DNA of 64,000 bases from Paludibacteraceae bacterium (GTDB lineage Bacteria; Bacteroidota; Bacteroidia; Bacteroidales; Paludibacteraceae): contig JAILLP010000007.1 of assembly GCA_024693065.1 (NCBI GenBank), forward strand, positions 1 through 64,000, read 5' to 3'. Of the stretch, positions 1 through 10,975 are shown one piece after another (position 1 is the first letter of the stretch; each line of letters starts with the position of its first letter). The notes beneath the pieces were generated by a model. The model ran no database searches. It saw nothing but the letters and a program-made list of their open reading frames with translations, and was not told the DNA's origin. The position numbers and the translations under genes are program-made.

Positions 1-3000
1 CTGCCGAAACTGACGGAGTGCGGCGAGGGATCATCCATACCAGCCATGAAGGCGGGGGACATCATCATGGCGAACGGGACCCAGGTGGTGGTGGACTCCG
101 TCTCATACCCTCAGGCGGGCGATTCCAGCATCATATCCGGAACGGGACACATCTGCTTCCCTATCATCAAGAACATCCAGATGAAGATGAAGTTCGAAAA
201 CATCAAAATCAACTGCGCGAAAGAGTTGGTGAAGGGAAAGATCCTCTCCGTCTACGACGAGAAGACCTGCGCGATGATCAACATAGACGACCTGACGGGA
301 GAGAATTCCCAGGGCGGAAGCGACAACTCCTCCTCCGACGCGAACACGAAGCCGTACAATCCTGACAATTCCAAGAACGAGCCGGCGGGTCAGCTCATGT
401 TGACGGAAGACAGCACCGTCATGTTCAAACTCAAGGACAAGGATGAAGCCGTCGCTATCGGAAAGGCCGTCACGATGGACGCACAGCAATACCAGACGAA
501 GAACTACCTGTCGGACAACACGCACTACATCGAGTTCTTCAACGAAGACCCGACAAACGCATTCGACAACGACTTCCAGGGCTATTACCGGAAGATGTCC
601 AAATACGAGTACTTCGACGCCCCGAACAACAAGGTGATCCTACCTTGGCTGGCCAACAACCCGGGTAAGCTCAAGAAAATCAAGGCGCGCGAGATGAAGA
701 AGAAGGAGACTATCGAGGACTTCGACTCCGTGATGTTCGTCATTCCGAGCGGTAACTTCTTCATCCAACTGAATGCGAAGAAGAACGGGAACGGCACCTA
801 CGAAATCGACATTCCTGGTTTGGAGGATGTGGACCACAGCACCCCTATCTTCGCCATCGCCCGCAACAAGGATGCGACCTCCTTCTTCGACGCCGGGAAA
901 CTGATGCAGGCCAACTACAAGGAGCGTACGCACAAGCTGATCATTGTGCCCACAAGAGAGGAGTACACCGTGGATGTCAACAAGATCAAGGAACAATTGG
1001 ACGCCATCTATGGACGTGTGGGTGTGACATACGAGGTCGTGGAGGATAGGAGTTTTGTGAATGATGAAGTTGCGAATGCTATTCTTGAAAATGGGTTGGA
1101 TATAAATGCAGATGAAGAGAGCCGTTGGTCTGTTGAAAGTGGCGAGATGAAATTGATACGTGAGATGTACACTGAAAGTCATCCTAATATGGACAAAAAA
1201 GCCGCATATCTATTCTTGGTGAATCATGCAGAGGCACCTTACGAGTCTGTAGAGGGAGATATGCCGAGAAATCAGTCTGTCGGATACATCTTCATGAATA
1301 ACAATAAAAAATTGGATGACGGGCATGTGGTAGCACATGAAATTGGCCATGGTGTATACAAATTCCAGCACACAAAAGATTATGGTTTGCCAGAAAAGTC
1401 TACAGACAATTTGATGGATTACAATAATGGTGACTTCTTGGCTCACTACCAGTGGCGTGTCATGCAAGACTCAGTCATGTTCGTATGGAAGGTTTTACAA
1501 GATGATGAGGATGGTTTGTGGACTACTGATGGGCATTATTATTTATTCACTTATATAGGAATGAGGATGGGATTGCTATATAATACGGCAAAGAAATATG
1601 GAATTGCAGCAGAGAAGCCAGACACATATGTGCTAACCCAAGAAGATATAAATAATGGATACGTTGTTCTTGGCAAAAATGAAAAGATTCCATTGAAGGA
1701 TGTAATTAAGGGTTCATCTGTTGTCGGAGATAAATTAACAAAAGGTAATATTGTCATTTCAAGACCGGTATCTAAAATCACTGTGGATGGTCGTTATTTC
1801 TTTATTCCTACAAATGTGTATGAATGGCCCGATCACACAATTAACGAAGTGGATTTTAAAAGAGGATATATTGAAATAGGAAAAGATGGATACGGCAGAC
1901 CTCAAAGAATATATTTTATTAGAGGATTAAAAGAAGGAGACATGTTAGAAAATATCACATGGCTTGTAGGTGGTACTCAACAGAAATATCATTCTTTGAC
2001 AGGTGGATATCATGGAGTTGAATTAGCTGTAACCGCTTACATGATTGCCAAATGTAGGAATTCTCACAAAGACGATTTTTGGGGCTATTTATTACATAGA
2101 TTTGGTGATTCTTTTGCCCATATGGAAATGGATAATGATGAAAAAGGGTTTGATAAAACCAATAAATTGCAAGAATATATAGATGCGGTTAATGAATATT
2201 TAGAAAAAAAGTTGGCCCATATTGATTTCACAACAGAAAAGCTTGAAAAGCCAATAGTTAGAAACTATAAGGAATATTCCATTGGTAGCATAAAAATGAA
2301 TGTGAGAACAAATTTGAAGAAAGAGGATGTAATATGGAGAATGTTACAAAGCGTAATTAAATGTTCTGATGATAACGAACTCGAAGATTTAGATCCAGAA
2401 GCATATTTAATAAATAGTTCATTTGAATTTGATGATATCAGAGATGGTATACTAAAAAAATTAGAAGACAAGATGGGGAAGAAAGACCAATTCAAGTATA
2501 TTATGTATAATGGTCCAACTCCTAATTTGGATATATATGCTGGAAGTTTTACTTTAGGACATGGATGGAGCATATGTCATCCAGATGGTAAAGATGTAGA
2601 TAATATTCTTATGAGAAAAGATTTATTCGATTTCTATTTAAGGAAATCTGTGGAATTATTTAAAATCATGGATGTAACTAAAGGAGAAAAAAACATCAAC
2701 GAAGATGCTATTGCTACAGAAGATGAAATTATTGCAGAAATAAATAAAATTATAGAAATTGCGGATAAAGCGACAACAAACAAAGCACAAAAATTAGATG
2801 CGACATTTGCTTTTCATATTTATATTCTAAGAGTCGAAGAGGCGAAGAAAAATAATGAAAAAATTGGATCATTTAATATTCCGATAAAAATATTGGCTGA
2901 TGATGTAAGAGGTTTCACTGTAGATGCTTCTGTAAGACCATATTATTATTTTGGTTCAGGTTTCAAAGAGACAGATGAATTTAATGGCAAAGTTGTAAGA

Positions 3001-3138
3001 AACACAAAAGAGGTAGAACCAATCGTTAAATTCATAGACAACTATTTGAAAGTTAATGAAGAATTGACAAAGAAAATCGAAGGCTTTAAAATTCGGAATA
3101 ATTCAACCGAATATATAATAACTCCTATATACAGATAA
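1..3138 (+). CDS. Large protein with C-terminal zinc metallopeptidase domain, 5' end outside window
   Basis: The frame is open to the first base of the window, so the ATG at 46 is probably internal and the N-terminus is missing. Numbered from that ATG, the protein has a zincin motif HEIGH (H431, E432, H435) with a further His at 442 and a Met-turn-like LMDY (M457), so it is probably a zinc-dependent peptidase. A second His/Asp cluster, HRFGDSFAH (H684, D688, H692), could bind another metal. The first ~330 codons are GC-rich and use C-ending codons. From about nt 1035 the gene turns AT-rich and stays so to the end, as in polymorphic toxins with a conserved front and exchanged C-terminus. Two small membrane-protein genes follow. 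Peptidase activity is well supported; a toxin role is inference, and the N-terminal family is not recognised. Confidence 0.7.
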   Translation: MPKLTECGEGSSIPAMKAGDIIMANGTQVVVDSVSYPQAGDSSIISGTGHICFPIIKNIQMKMKFENIKINCAKELVKGKILSVYDEKTCAMINIDDLTGENSQGGSDNSSSDANTKPYNPDNSKNEPAGQLMLTEDSTVMFKLKDKDEAVAIGKAVTMDAQQYQTKNYLSDNTHYIEFFNEDPTNAFDNDFQGYYRKMSKYEYFDAPNNKVILPWLANNPGKLKKIKAREMKKKETIEDFDSVMFVIPSGNFFIQLNAKKNGNGTYEIDIPGLEDVDHSTPIFAIARNKDATSFFDAGKLMQANYKERTHKLIIVPTREEYTVDVNKIKEQLDAIYGRVGVTYEVVEDRSFVNDEVANAILENGLDINADEESRWSVESGEMKLIREMYTESHPNMDKKAAYLFLVNHAEAPYESVEGDMPRNQSVGYIFMNNNKKLDDGHVVAHEIGHGVYKFQHTKDYGLPEKSTDNLMDYNNGDFLAHYQWRVMQDSVMFVWKVLQDDEDGLWTTDGHYYLFTYIGMRMGLLYNTAKKYGIAAEKPDTYVLTQEDINNGYVVLGKNEKIPLKDVIKGSSVVGDKLTKGNIVISRPVSKITVDGRYFFIPTNVYEWPDHTINEVDFKRGYIEIGKDGYGRPQRIYFIRGLKEGDMLENITWLVGGTQQKYHSLTGGYHGVELAVTAYMIAKCRNSHKDDFWGYLLHRFGDSFAHMEMDNDEKGFDKTNKLQEYIDAVNEYLEKKLAHIDFTTEKLEKPIVRNYKEYSIGSIKMNVRTNLKKEDVIWRMLQSVIKCSDDNELEDLDPEAYLINSSFEFDDIRDGILKKLEDKMGKKDQFKYIMYNGPTPNLDIYAGSFTLGHGWSICHPDGKDVDNILMRKDLFDFYLRKSVELFKIMDVTKGEKNINEDAIATEDEIIAEINKIIEIADKATTNKAQKLDATFAFHIYILRVEEAKKNNEKIGSFNIPIKILADDVRGFTVDASVRPYYYFGSGFKETDEFNGKVVRNTKEVEPIVKFIDNYLKVNEELTKKIEGFKIRNNSTEYIITPIYR

Positions 3139-3178
3139 AACGTCAGAAATGGAATAAAAAGAGTGTACCAAAATTGAC

Positions 3179-3667
3179 ATGACAAACCCAACCGGATGGA
3201 TTGTTCAAAAAACATGTATCTACGAAGATAGCAGAGTAAAAATGGCATCTAAAGAAAAAGACATATCGAGCAAGAATATCGAGTCATTGGGCAAGGCATT
3301 TATTTATGTGATAGTACTACTTCTAATCCTTTTCATGCCTGAAGCAATGAACCCGGACAGTTGGCCTGTCGCAACATGGATTAAGAGATTGGGACATATG
3401 CCGCTTATAATCGCATTTTGTTTTATCTCATTGATTATCATATGCATTATAGGACAAGCGACAAATAAGGACATCAGAATTGCGATCACCATCTTTCTGG
3501 GAATAGAAGTTGTTGCGCTCTTCGTCTTAGTCAGCATTGCGGCATTAAGTTTGGCATTCTTCAGAGGGGAGTTTCTTCTATCTCCCATCATTTGTTTTTT
3601 GCTTAACGCATTGCTTTACGCCTTGTTGCTTTATTCCTTCTATTACAAAGAATTAAAAAAAACATAA
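3179..3667 (+). CDS. Hypothetical membrane protein
   Basis: Unrecognised protein of 162 residues, or 141 if translation starts at the ATG at 3242 (MASKEKD), which gives a short charged N-terminus before the first membrane helix. About four hydrophobic segments are visible, the first containing IYVIVLLLILF and the last near the C-terminus containing LLNALLYALLLYSFYY. It begins 40 nt after the metallopeptidase gene on the same strand. Its place and its membrane character make it a candidate immunity or accessory protein for that gene, but no family supports this. The start is uncertain because neither ATG has a clear ribosome-binding site. Confidence 0.55.
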   Translation: MTNPTGWIVQKTCIYEDSRVKMASKEKDISSKNIESLGKAFIYVIVLLLILFMPEAMNPDSWPVATWIKRLGHMPLIIAFCFISLIIICIIGQATNKDIRIAITIFLGIEVVALFVLVSIAALSLAFFRGEFLLSPIICFLLNALLYALLLYSFYYKELKKT

Positions 3668-3800
3668 TATAACTAATCGACTTATAAAGACACAAAACCG
3701 CATAACATGAGATGGATTCGATGAATCATGGGAAAGCGGCAAATGGATTGGCTGACGCAAAAGTGTACAATTAAATATAAATATAAACAAAACAAGTAAA

Positions 3801-4154
3801 ATGAAACTTTTGGGAACATTAACAATCAAGCTGATTTTGAATTTGATTGTGATTATCATTTGGGAATATATAAATTCAGGACCAGAATTGTACGAAGGAT
3901 CTGATTCATTTGTCGTCGCGTTTCTTGTTGTTCCATTTACATTGCAATTCCTTTTAGAATTGTTTGTAATATATATTTTCTGTAATAAACCGAAAGTTTC
4001 CAACTATCTGGTTGTCGCCAATGTATTAGGAATAGATACGTTATGGTATTTTTTTATGATTATTTTTTTCAGTCAAGATTTCTTGTCTGTTAGTTCCTTC
4101 CTGATTGTTGTAGCAATCAAAATTTTGGTATTAAAAAAAGCCTTTACGGCATGA
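3801..4154 (+). CDS. Small hypothetical membrane protein
   Basis: Unrecognised 117-residue protein with about four hydrophobic helices (for example LIVIIIWEYI near residue 20 and FLIVVAIKILVL near the C-terminus) and little soluble sequence. It lies 133 nt downstream of the other small membrane protein, on the same strand and with the same AT-rich composition, unlike the GC-rich ABC-F gene that follows. It probably belongs to the accessory segment that begins with the metallopeptidase. Function is unknown; an immunity role is possible but unproven. Confidence 0.5.
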   Translation: MKLLGTLTIKLILNLIVIIIWEYINSGPELYEGSDSFVVAFLVVPFTLQFLLELFVIYIFCNKPKVSNYLVVANVLGIDTLWYFFMIIFFSQDFLSVSSFLIVVAIKILVLKKAFTA

Positions 4155-4301
4155 TTTGCGGACAGACAATTTTTGAAGCACGTGACCTCTTCTACTGACA
4201 TTAATTAAGAATTGATCAGTGGATTAAAATTCATTTCGGGAATGAAGTAACACTGAAATACGAATATAAAAAGCGATAAAACCGGAGGAACCCTCCACGA
4301 A

Positions 4302-5981
<1,680 letters not shown>

Positions 5982-5997
5982 CAATCACACAAAGAGG

Positions 5998-6028
5998 GAG
6001 GAGGCGTGACCGAACGTCTCCTCTTTTT
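5998..6028 (+). terminator. Rho-independent terminator after the ABC-F gene
   Basis: A 10-bp stem (GAGGAGGCGT with ACGTCTCCTC, one G-U pair) with a 6-nt loop is followed by TTTTT. It begins 16 nt after the ABC-F stop codon. Confidence 0.75.
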
Positions 6029-6049
6029 CAATCAATAGGAGGGAGAAGG

Positions 6050-7159
6050 ATGAGAAGGAATGCAACAATAGCCGCATGTTTAGGCGCCATGGCCCTATTC
6101 TCCGCCTGCAACGGCGGTCATCAGAACCGGTTCAAGGAGCAGCAGGAGACGCAGCAAGCGGAAGCCACCATCAACTACGAGCGATTCGACCAAGTCATCT
6201 ACGCCTTGGACAACTGCATCCACAGACCCGCTGTGGCTGGCGACTACGACCTGCTGAAGGTGGACATCCCCAACGAAGACTCCCTTTGCCTACGGCAGAA
6301 GATCGAGCAGATCAAGGGGAAGTATCCGGAGCAGTTCAAGCACTACCTCATGATGCTAGGCGAATTGTCCAGCGGATACGACGTCGCCGACGAGACGCTC
6401 TTCTACCTCTTCCTCTCCAACGAGGCCTACCACGACCTTTACAAGGATTGCCAGGAGAAGTACCAAGAGGTGTCCGACCTCAACGCTTACTTCACGAAAG
6501 CCTTCTCACGGGCGCAACAGCTCATTCCAGGCTATGAGATACCGCAGAACATTTTCTACATCTTCTCAGGCTTCGGAGACTATCTGAGCATCGACGAGAA
6601 CACGCTGTACGTGTCGCTCGAATACTTCCTCGGGGAAGACTACAAGAACTACCAATACGTGCCGGGCATCTACCAATACCAAATCAAGAACCTGAAGCGT
6701 GAGCGGATGGTGACGGACGCCATCTACGAGTGCACCTGCGAGCACTTCCCTCTTGAAATCGAGGCGGGGAACCTGCTCGACAACCTGCTCTACTTCGGCA
6801 AGATGCTCTACATCACAGAGGCCATACTGCCACAGGAAGACGAGAAGAACATCATGGGCTATTCGAAGGATGAGTGGGAATGGTGCGAGAAAAACGAGGC
6901 GAGCATGTGGAACTACCTCCGGGAGAACAACCTCCTGTTCGAGACCGACAACAAGATCATCACAGACTTCATCATCATGGCAGGCTCCACCAAGTACTTC
7001 TCCACCGAAAAATACGCCGCCCCGGGAAGGGCCGCCGTATGGTTGGGTTGGCAGATCATCGCGCAATACATGGAGCGCAACCCGAACTTGAGTCTGACAG
7101 ACCTGATCCAAGAGAACAACTCGCAGAAGATCCTGCAAGGCTCAAGGTATAATCCATAA
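6050..7159 (+). CDS. GldB-like lipoprotein
   Basis: Predicted lipoprotein of 369 residues with a signal peptide and lipobox ending at Cys20 (LFSAC). The body fits the GldB-related family of Bacteroidota, distantly related to zinc-peptidase-fold proteins: a YERFDQ start to the mature domain, an IFSGFGDYLS segment, and a C-terminal GRAAVWLGWQIIAQYMERNP stretch followed by the usual short tail. No HExxH motif is seen, so peptidase activity is not expected. The start has a purine-rich AGGAGGGAGAAGG leader, unusually strong for this phylum. In gliding bacteria GldB is needed for motility and type IX secretion; homologues also occur in non-gliding Bacteroidales, so motility should not be inferred from this gene alone. 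Confidence 0.75.
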   Translation: MRRNATIAACLGAMALFSACNGGHQNRFKEQQETQQAEATINYERFDQVIYALDNCIHRPAVAGDYDLLKVDIPNEDSLCLRQKIEQIKGKYPEQFKHYLMMLGELSSGYDVADETLFYLFLSNEAYHDLYKDCQEKYQEVSDLNAYFTKAFSRAQQLIPGYEIPQNIFYIFSGFGDYLSIDENTLYVSLEYFLGEDYKNYQYVPGIYQYQIKNLKRERMVTDAIYECTCEHFPLEIEAGNLLDNLLYFGKMLYITEAILPQEDEKNIMGYSKDEWEWCEKNEASMWNYLRENNLLFETDNKIITDFIIMAGSTKYFSTEKYAAPGRAAVWLGWQIIAQYMERNPNLSLTDLIQENNSQKILQGSRYNP

Positions 7160-7182
7160 AAACCACCAATAGGGGAAAGGGT

Positions 7183-7207
7183 AAAATCGCCCGAAAAGAG
7201 CGGTTTT
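7183..7207. terminator. Bidirectional terminator between convergent genes
   Basis: An A-rich/T-rich hairpin, AAAATCGC with GCGGTTTT, lies between the GldB-like gene (+) and the lipoprotein gene (-), which converge here. The flanking A and T tracts would let it work on both strands. Confidence 0.5.
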
Positions 7208-7241
7208 AAACGCGTCAGAGGTCCTCAAGCGTCCGGCACGG

Positions 7242-8195
7242 TCATCGTATGCACACCTGCATTTTAGGCACGTAGAACGCGCCGTTTCGTTTCTTCAGTT
7301 TATAGGTGGAGGTGCGATGAGGGAAGACAATCTTAACAATCACGGACTCCTCCATTTCCAGCGTCTCGTCCAATGCGAACAACGCAGGCCAATTCTTCGC
7401 CTCGACAGACATCCTATCATAGCCTTCCGAGACAGGGATCTCCAGGAAAAACTCATGATGCGGCAAGCCATACGCGCATCGGTTCTCCACCTCGAACGGA
7501 TCGAAGAGGAAGTTCTGCTTCGGGTAAGACTCGAACTCGGCGCGAGGGATCACGCCAAAGACAAAGCCGCAGGTGCGCAGGACAATGCTATGGAAATACG
7601 TAGGCACATACGTGTGGTAATAGCCGGAAGAGTCGGTGGTGAAAAGCACATCGGAGCCACAGGCGGAGGTGCGGTCCTTCCTTCCGCTACGGAAGTGCAT
7701 ATGGACAGGCATATTGGCATGGGGCGTACCGTTGTTGTCCATAATCCTACCATACATAGGGCGCACATTCAGTTGGAGGTGGTCGGTCAGCTCCTCCCCA
7801 CCCCTCATGTTCTCATACGTGATCAGCGTATCGTTCGAGTAGACCACGTAGACGATGTGATCCTTGTGCGTCATGTAGGTGAGCGTGCCATGGCGGTCCG
7901 TCATGCGGGTATCAGGGAAGAAATTATCCTCCAGTTGGATCTCCACAGGGTGGTTCATCGGTTCACCGAAGGCGTCGAAGAACTCGATGACGATGCGCAC
8001 CGAATCGGCGTGAATGGCATGAGCGGAATCAACCGCTATGGAATCCGCCACCAGCGAATCGGAGAGCAACAAGTTCTGGGAGGTGCAGTCCGCCACAGAG
8101 GACTCCGCACCATCTTGGCCCACGTTGAATCCATCCGAGCACGAGAGTGCGAGCAGGGGGAGGACCAAGGATAAAAAGAGGATATATCTCGCCAT
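7242..8195 (-). CDS. Hypothetical lipoprotein
   Basis: Predicted lipoprotein. The ATG at 8195 (MARYILF) is preferred to the one at 8213, because it puts the hydrophobic signal at the N-terminus with a lipobox LALSC about 20 residues in. The mature protein is beta-rich and carries repeated carboxypeptidase-regulatory-like features (VRIVIEFFDAFGEPM near residue 70 and YGRIMDNNGTPHANMPVHMHF near 150), which suggests one or two Ig-like, CarDB/CarboxypepD-reg-type domains. The family is not recognised. It faces the GldB-like gene and lies downstream of the MORN gene on the same strand. A cell-surface or outer-membrane role is likely; the substrate is unknown. Confidence 0.6.
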   Translation of the reverse strand: MARYILFLSLVLPLLALSCSDGFNVGQDGAESSVADCTSQNLLLSDSLVADSIAVDSAHAIHADSVRIVIEFFDAFGEPMNHPVEIQLEDNFFPDTRMTDRHGTLTYMTHKDHIVYVVYSNDTLITYENMRGGEELTDHLQLNVRPMYGRIMDNNGTPHANMPVHMHFRSGRKDRTSACGSDVLFTTDSSGYYHTYVPTYFHSIVLRTCGFVFGVIPRAEFESYPKQNFLFDPFEVENRCAYGLPHHEFFLEIPVSEGYDRMSVEAKNWPALFALDETLEMEESVIVKIVFPHRTSTYKLKKRNGAFYVPKMQVCIR

Positions 8196-8253
8196 ATCAC
8201 AAAAAAAGGACACCCCGAAAGGAATGTCCCTTTAAACCTTTAAGATTCAAAAA

Positions 8254-8724
8254 TTAACCATTCTTTCTAGGACGCTCGATGCTGATCTCCTCGATGATAT
8301 CACCATCTTCGAAAACGCCCGTCTGCTTGGTTCCGCTAGCGAACGTGTAGACACCGTTACCGTGTTTCTTACCGTTCTTGAATTCGCCTTCGTATCTATC
8401 GCCGTTGGAGTAAGTGTATACGCCAACGCCCTCTGGCTTACCATTCACGAAAGGACCCTCGTATACGTCACCCGTAGGGTACGTGAACTTTCCTTGTCCT
8501 TCACGAACGCCTGCCTTATATTCTCCTTCATAGACAGAACCGGACTTAAACTTGTAAGTTCCCTTTCCCTCGAATTTACCGTCAACGAAGTTGCCAGTAT
8601 ACGTTTCACCACTTTCGAAGGTGAATGTACCGAAACCATTTCTGCATTTCCCTTTACATTGTGCATTCGCCTCAATGCCAGTAAGAGCAAGGATTGCGAC
8701 AATCGCCAAAATTTTTGCTTTCAT
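8254..8724 (-). CDS. Secreted MORN-repeat protein
   Basis: A protein of 156 residues with a cleavable signal peptide (KILAIVAILALTGIEANA), then a Cys-containing linker (CKGKC) and about five consecutive MORN repeats of ~23 residues with the pattern Y-x-G-x-F/Y-x-x-G-x-x-x-G-x-G-x-Y. The repeats fill the rest of the protein. MORN repeats form beta-hairpin solenoids used for binding; no catalytic domain is present, so a periplasmic or surface scaffold role is likely. A weak promoter box (TATATTCG) lies 34-41 nt upstream of the ATG. Confidence 0.8.
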   Translation of the reverse strand: MKAKILAIVAILALTGIEANAQCKGKCRNGFGTFTFESGETYTGNFVDGKFEGKGTYKFKSGSVYEGEYKAGVREGQGKFTYPTGDVYEGPFVNGKPEGVGVYTYSNGDRYEGEFKNGKKHGNGVYTFASGTKQTGVFEDGDIIEEISIERPRKNG

Positions 8725-8757
8725 GTTTATCCGTTCCTTTTTGTTTTTTTAGTATCG

Positions 8758-8765
8758 CGAATATA
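8758..8765 (-). promoter_or_regulatory. Probable -7 box of the MORN gene
   Basis: TATATTCG on the minus strand fits TAnnTT(T/C)G and lies 34-41 nt upstream of the start codon. No convincing TTTG at -33 is seen. Confidence 0.35.
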
Positions 8766-9033
8766 AGAAATTTCACGTAAAATACAACCAATAACCTATT
8801 TTTTATTTGTTTTTTCTCAAATAAAAGTAAAAATCGGGCACACACTAATTATGATTTATCATTAAAACAATATTTAAAAGACAAACTATATTATTTCATG
8901 AACAAACTTTCATGCGACTTGAAAGTTGTCATGAGGCAAGCCATGAATTATGAATAACTATGAATTAAGAATTAAGAATTATAAGTTAAGAGTTACAGTG
9001 GAAACTATCAAATTTTGAAAATCGAAATAAAAT
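8766..9033. other. AT-rich intergenic region with short tandem repeats
   Basis: Divergent intergenic stretch between the MORN and higB genes. Around 8941-8995 it holds several near-copies of GAATTAAGAATTA/TTATGAATAAC, a low-complexity pattern. No gene or RNA is recognised here apart from the flanking promoters. Confidence 0.5.
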
Positions 9034-9064
9034 TTTGACATACGGAATCCATTTTTTATCTTTG
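9034..9064 (+). promoter_or_regulatory. Promoter of higBA
   Basis: TTTG at 9034-9037 and TATCTTTG at 9057-9064 with a 19-nt spacer give a near-perfect Bacteroidota promoter. The -7 box ends 29 nt before the higB ATG. HigA-type antitoxins normally repress their own promoter, so an operator probably overlaps this site, but no clear palindrome was identified. Confidence 0.75.
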
Positions 9065-9093
9065 CAGCAAAAGATAATACGGGAACGAAGGCG

Positions 9094-9390
9094 ATGAGAC
9101 TGATAGCCACCTCAACGATAAAGGAATACATCAAGAAAAATGCGGGCGCCGCCGATGCCCTTCTGGAGTGGGCAGGGAAAGTGGAGAGGGCCGAATGGCA
9201 CAACTTCAACGACATGCGGTCCACCTTCAACAGCGTGGACTATGTGGGGAACCAGCAGTATGTGTTCAACATAAAAGGCAACGGATACAGGCTCGTAGCC
9301 ATCGTGCTATTCATCCCTGGGCACGTGTACATAAGGTTCATTGGGACCCACAAGGAATACGACGAAATCAAGGACATTAAAAACATATAA
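9094..9390 (+). CDS. higB: HigB-type toxin (RelE-like mRNA interferase)
   Basis: A small basic protein of 98 residues, the right length for the HigB_toxin family. Diagnostic segments are the N-terminal KEYIKKN helix, the W-x-x-F-N-D-M-R-S-T-F stretch, VFNIKGNGYRLVA and the C-terminal YIRFIGTHKEYDEI strand-helix. In this family the toxin cleaves ribosome-bound mRNA. It is first in a two-gene operon, with the antitoxin starting 3 nt after its stop; toxin-first order is typical of higBA. The region is GC-rich like its neighbours, and no sign of decay is seen. Confidence 0.85.
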   Translation: MRLIATSTIKEYIKKNAGAADALLEWAGKVERAEWHNFNDMRSTFNSVDYVGNQQYVFNIKGNGYRLVAIVLFIPGHVYIRFIGTHKEYDEIKDIKNI

Positions 9391-9392
9391 AC

Positions 9393-9761
9393 ATGGCAAA
9401 GATAAGCAACGAAAAGGAATATAAGGCTATGATGGCGAGAATCGAGGAGCTGCTTCCGCTCACCTGCGGGGAGACGTACGATCCCGACAAACCGGAGAGC
9501 ATCGAGCTAGCGATCATCTCAGACCTAGTGGCGGACTACGAGAAGGAGCACTTCCCGCTAGAGAAGCCATCCCTCATCGGTGTGCTCAAACTGCGCATGT
9601 ACGAGATGGGGCTAAGTCAATACAAGTTGGCCGAACTGATCGGGGTCAGTCCGTCGAGAGTGAGCGAATACCTGACAGGCAAGAGCGAGCCTACGCTGAA
9701 GGTGGGAAGGGAGATCTGCAGGAAACTGGACATCAGCCCAGACATCGTGCTGGGAGTGTGA
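9393..9761 (+). CDS. higA: HigA-type antitoxin with HTH domain
   Basis: Antitoxin partner of the preceding toxin. Residues ~1-60 form an acidic helical segment of the kind that wraps the toxin (EELLPLTCGETYDPDKPES). Residues ~65-118 are an XRE-type helix-turn-helix (LGLSQYKLAELIGVSPSRVS-like, here beginning MGLSQYKLAEL). The length of 122 residues is standard. By family knowledge it neutralises HigB and binds the operon promoter upstream of higB. Confidence 0.85.
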   Translation: MAKISNEKEYKAMMARIEELLPLTCGETYDPDKPESIELAIISDLVADYEKEHFPLEKPSLIGVLKLRMYEMGLSQYKLAELIGVSPSRVSEYLTGKSEPTLKVGREICRKLDISPDIVLGV

Positions 9762-9858
9762 ATGCAGGAAGATTTTGGACTTCAGACCATTAACTATTTA
9801 CTATTTAACTATTTACGATTTACTATCTCATAGATGTGGGAGGGGCGAGCGTTTTTTA

Positions 9859-10917
9859 TTACTCTTTATTAAAGTGCTTATTGTCGATATACACCTCCAA
9901 TAGTTTCGTGCGTCCCTCCTCATTCATCGGTGTGATCATGATATCCGCCACGGCGGCAGGCACGAGGCAACTGTTTCCCTTGGAGAGATGGACCTCCCTA
10001 ATCAGCGGCATGTCACCGTCGAAACCACGGGTAGAGAGCACCTTGATGGTACAATTTCCCTCCAGGCACATGTAGATGATGAAAGAGTCGTATTTGAAGA
10101 GTTTGCGGTGGAATCCCCTATTGATTTCCAATAGCTTAACCGTAAAGAACTGGCATTCGGAGATGCAGACAGGCTTATTCAGTTTACGTTCATATTCCGT
10201 TTTGTAGTTCTCCACCACGTTGTAGTCGATCGCGTCCTTCGCCAGCTCGGTATGCAGTTCGCGTGGTTGTCCGTCCAAGCCCAGACGTCCGTAATCGTAG
10301 ATACGATAGGTCACATCGCTGCTCTGCTGCACCTCGGCGATCAAGGAACCGCCACAGATCGCATGCACGCGGCCCGCAGGGATAAAGAAGACATCCCCGC
10401 TCTTGACAGGATACTCCTGCAGCACCTCGCAGATGGAGTGGTCCTCCACCCGCTTCCCGTACTCATACTTGGAGATGCTGGATTTGAAGCCGCAATAGAG
10501 CTTCGCCTCCGGGAGCGCGTCCATGACGTACCACATCTCCGTCTTGCCGAAGCAACCGTGACGTTTCATCGCCAACTCGTCGTTCGGATGCACCTGCACG
10601 GAGAGGTCATGCGCGGCGTCGATGAACTTCACCAACAAAGGGAAGGAGACCCCGTACATGGAATAGACCACCTTACCCAGCAACAGTTCCCTGTACGAAC
10701 CGACCAGTTCGTTCAGTTTCACCCCCTTCAACGGACCATTCGCCACGACAGACTCACTGTCGCGGACCGCACTGATCTCCCAACTCTCCCCTATTTTATC
10801 ATCTTCGGAAGGTGTTAGTTCTTTAAAGGGTTTCAAGCGATTTCCGCCCCACACCAATTGGTGGAGATTCAGCTTAAAAAGCAAAGGATATAGTGTTTCC
10901 ATTCTAACATTCATCAA
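9859..10917 (-). CDS. manA: Mannose-6-phosphate isomerase, class I
   Basis: Interconverts fructose-6-phosphate and mannose-6-phosphate, feeding GDP-mannose/fucose sugar supply. Visible are the zinc-site segments VQVHPND, GKTEMWYVMDA and IPAGRVHAICGG, and the downstream conserved RELHTELAKDAIDY stretch of the short bacterial type I enzyme. Length of 352 residues is slightly above the usual ~320. It is the last minus-strand gene of the polysaccharide locus, 58 nt downstream of the nucleotide-sugar dehydratase gene, so it probably supplies mannose-derived precursors to that pathway. Confidence 0.9.
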   Translation of the reverse strand: MMNVRMETLYPLLFKLNLHQLVWGGNRLKPFKELTPSEDDKIGESWEISAVRDSESVVANGPLKGVKLNELVGSYRELLLGKVVYSMYGVSFPLLVKFIDAAHDLSVQVHPNDELAMKRHGCFGKTEMWYVMDALPEAKLYCGFKSSISKYEYGKRVEDHSICEVLQEYPVKSGDVFFIPAGRVHAICGGSLIAEVQQSSDVTYRIYDYGRLGLDGQPRELHTELAKDAIDYNVVENYKTEYERKLNKPVCISECQFFTVKLLEINRGFHRKLFKYDSFIIYMCLEGNCTIKVLSTRGFDGDMPLIREVHLSKGNSCLVPAAVADIMITPMNEEGRTKLLEVYIDNKHFNKE

Positions 10918-10975
10918 TTACAAGAATCAACTGGTGGCAAGCGCACTTACGCAAAGCCCAGCATCCATTAAAGCA

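Noticed and set aside
3668-3800. Gap between the two small membrane-protein genes as a possible gene remnant
   Set aside because: No frame with recognisable residues was found; treated as plain intergenic DNA.
8941-8995. GAATTAAGAATTA tandem stretch as an attachment site or operator
   Set aside because: Low-complexity AT repeat, similar to the one at 51.13-51.18 kb; no flanking element supports a site.
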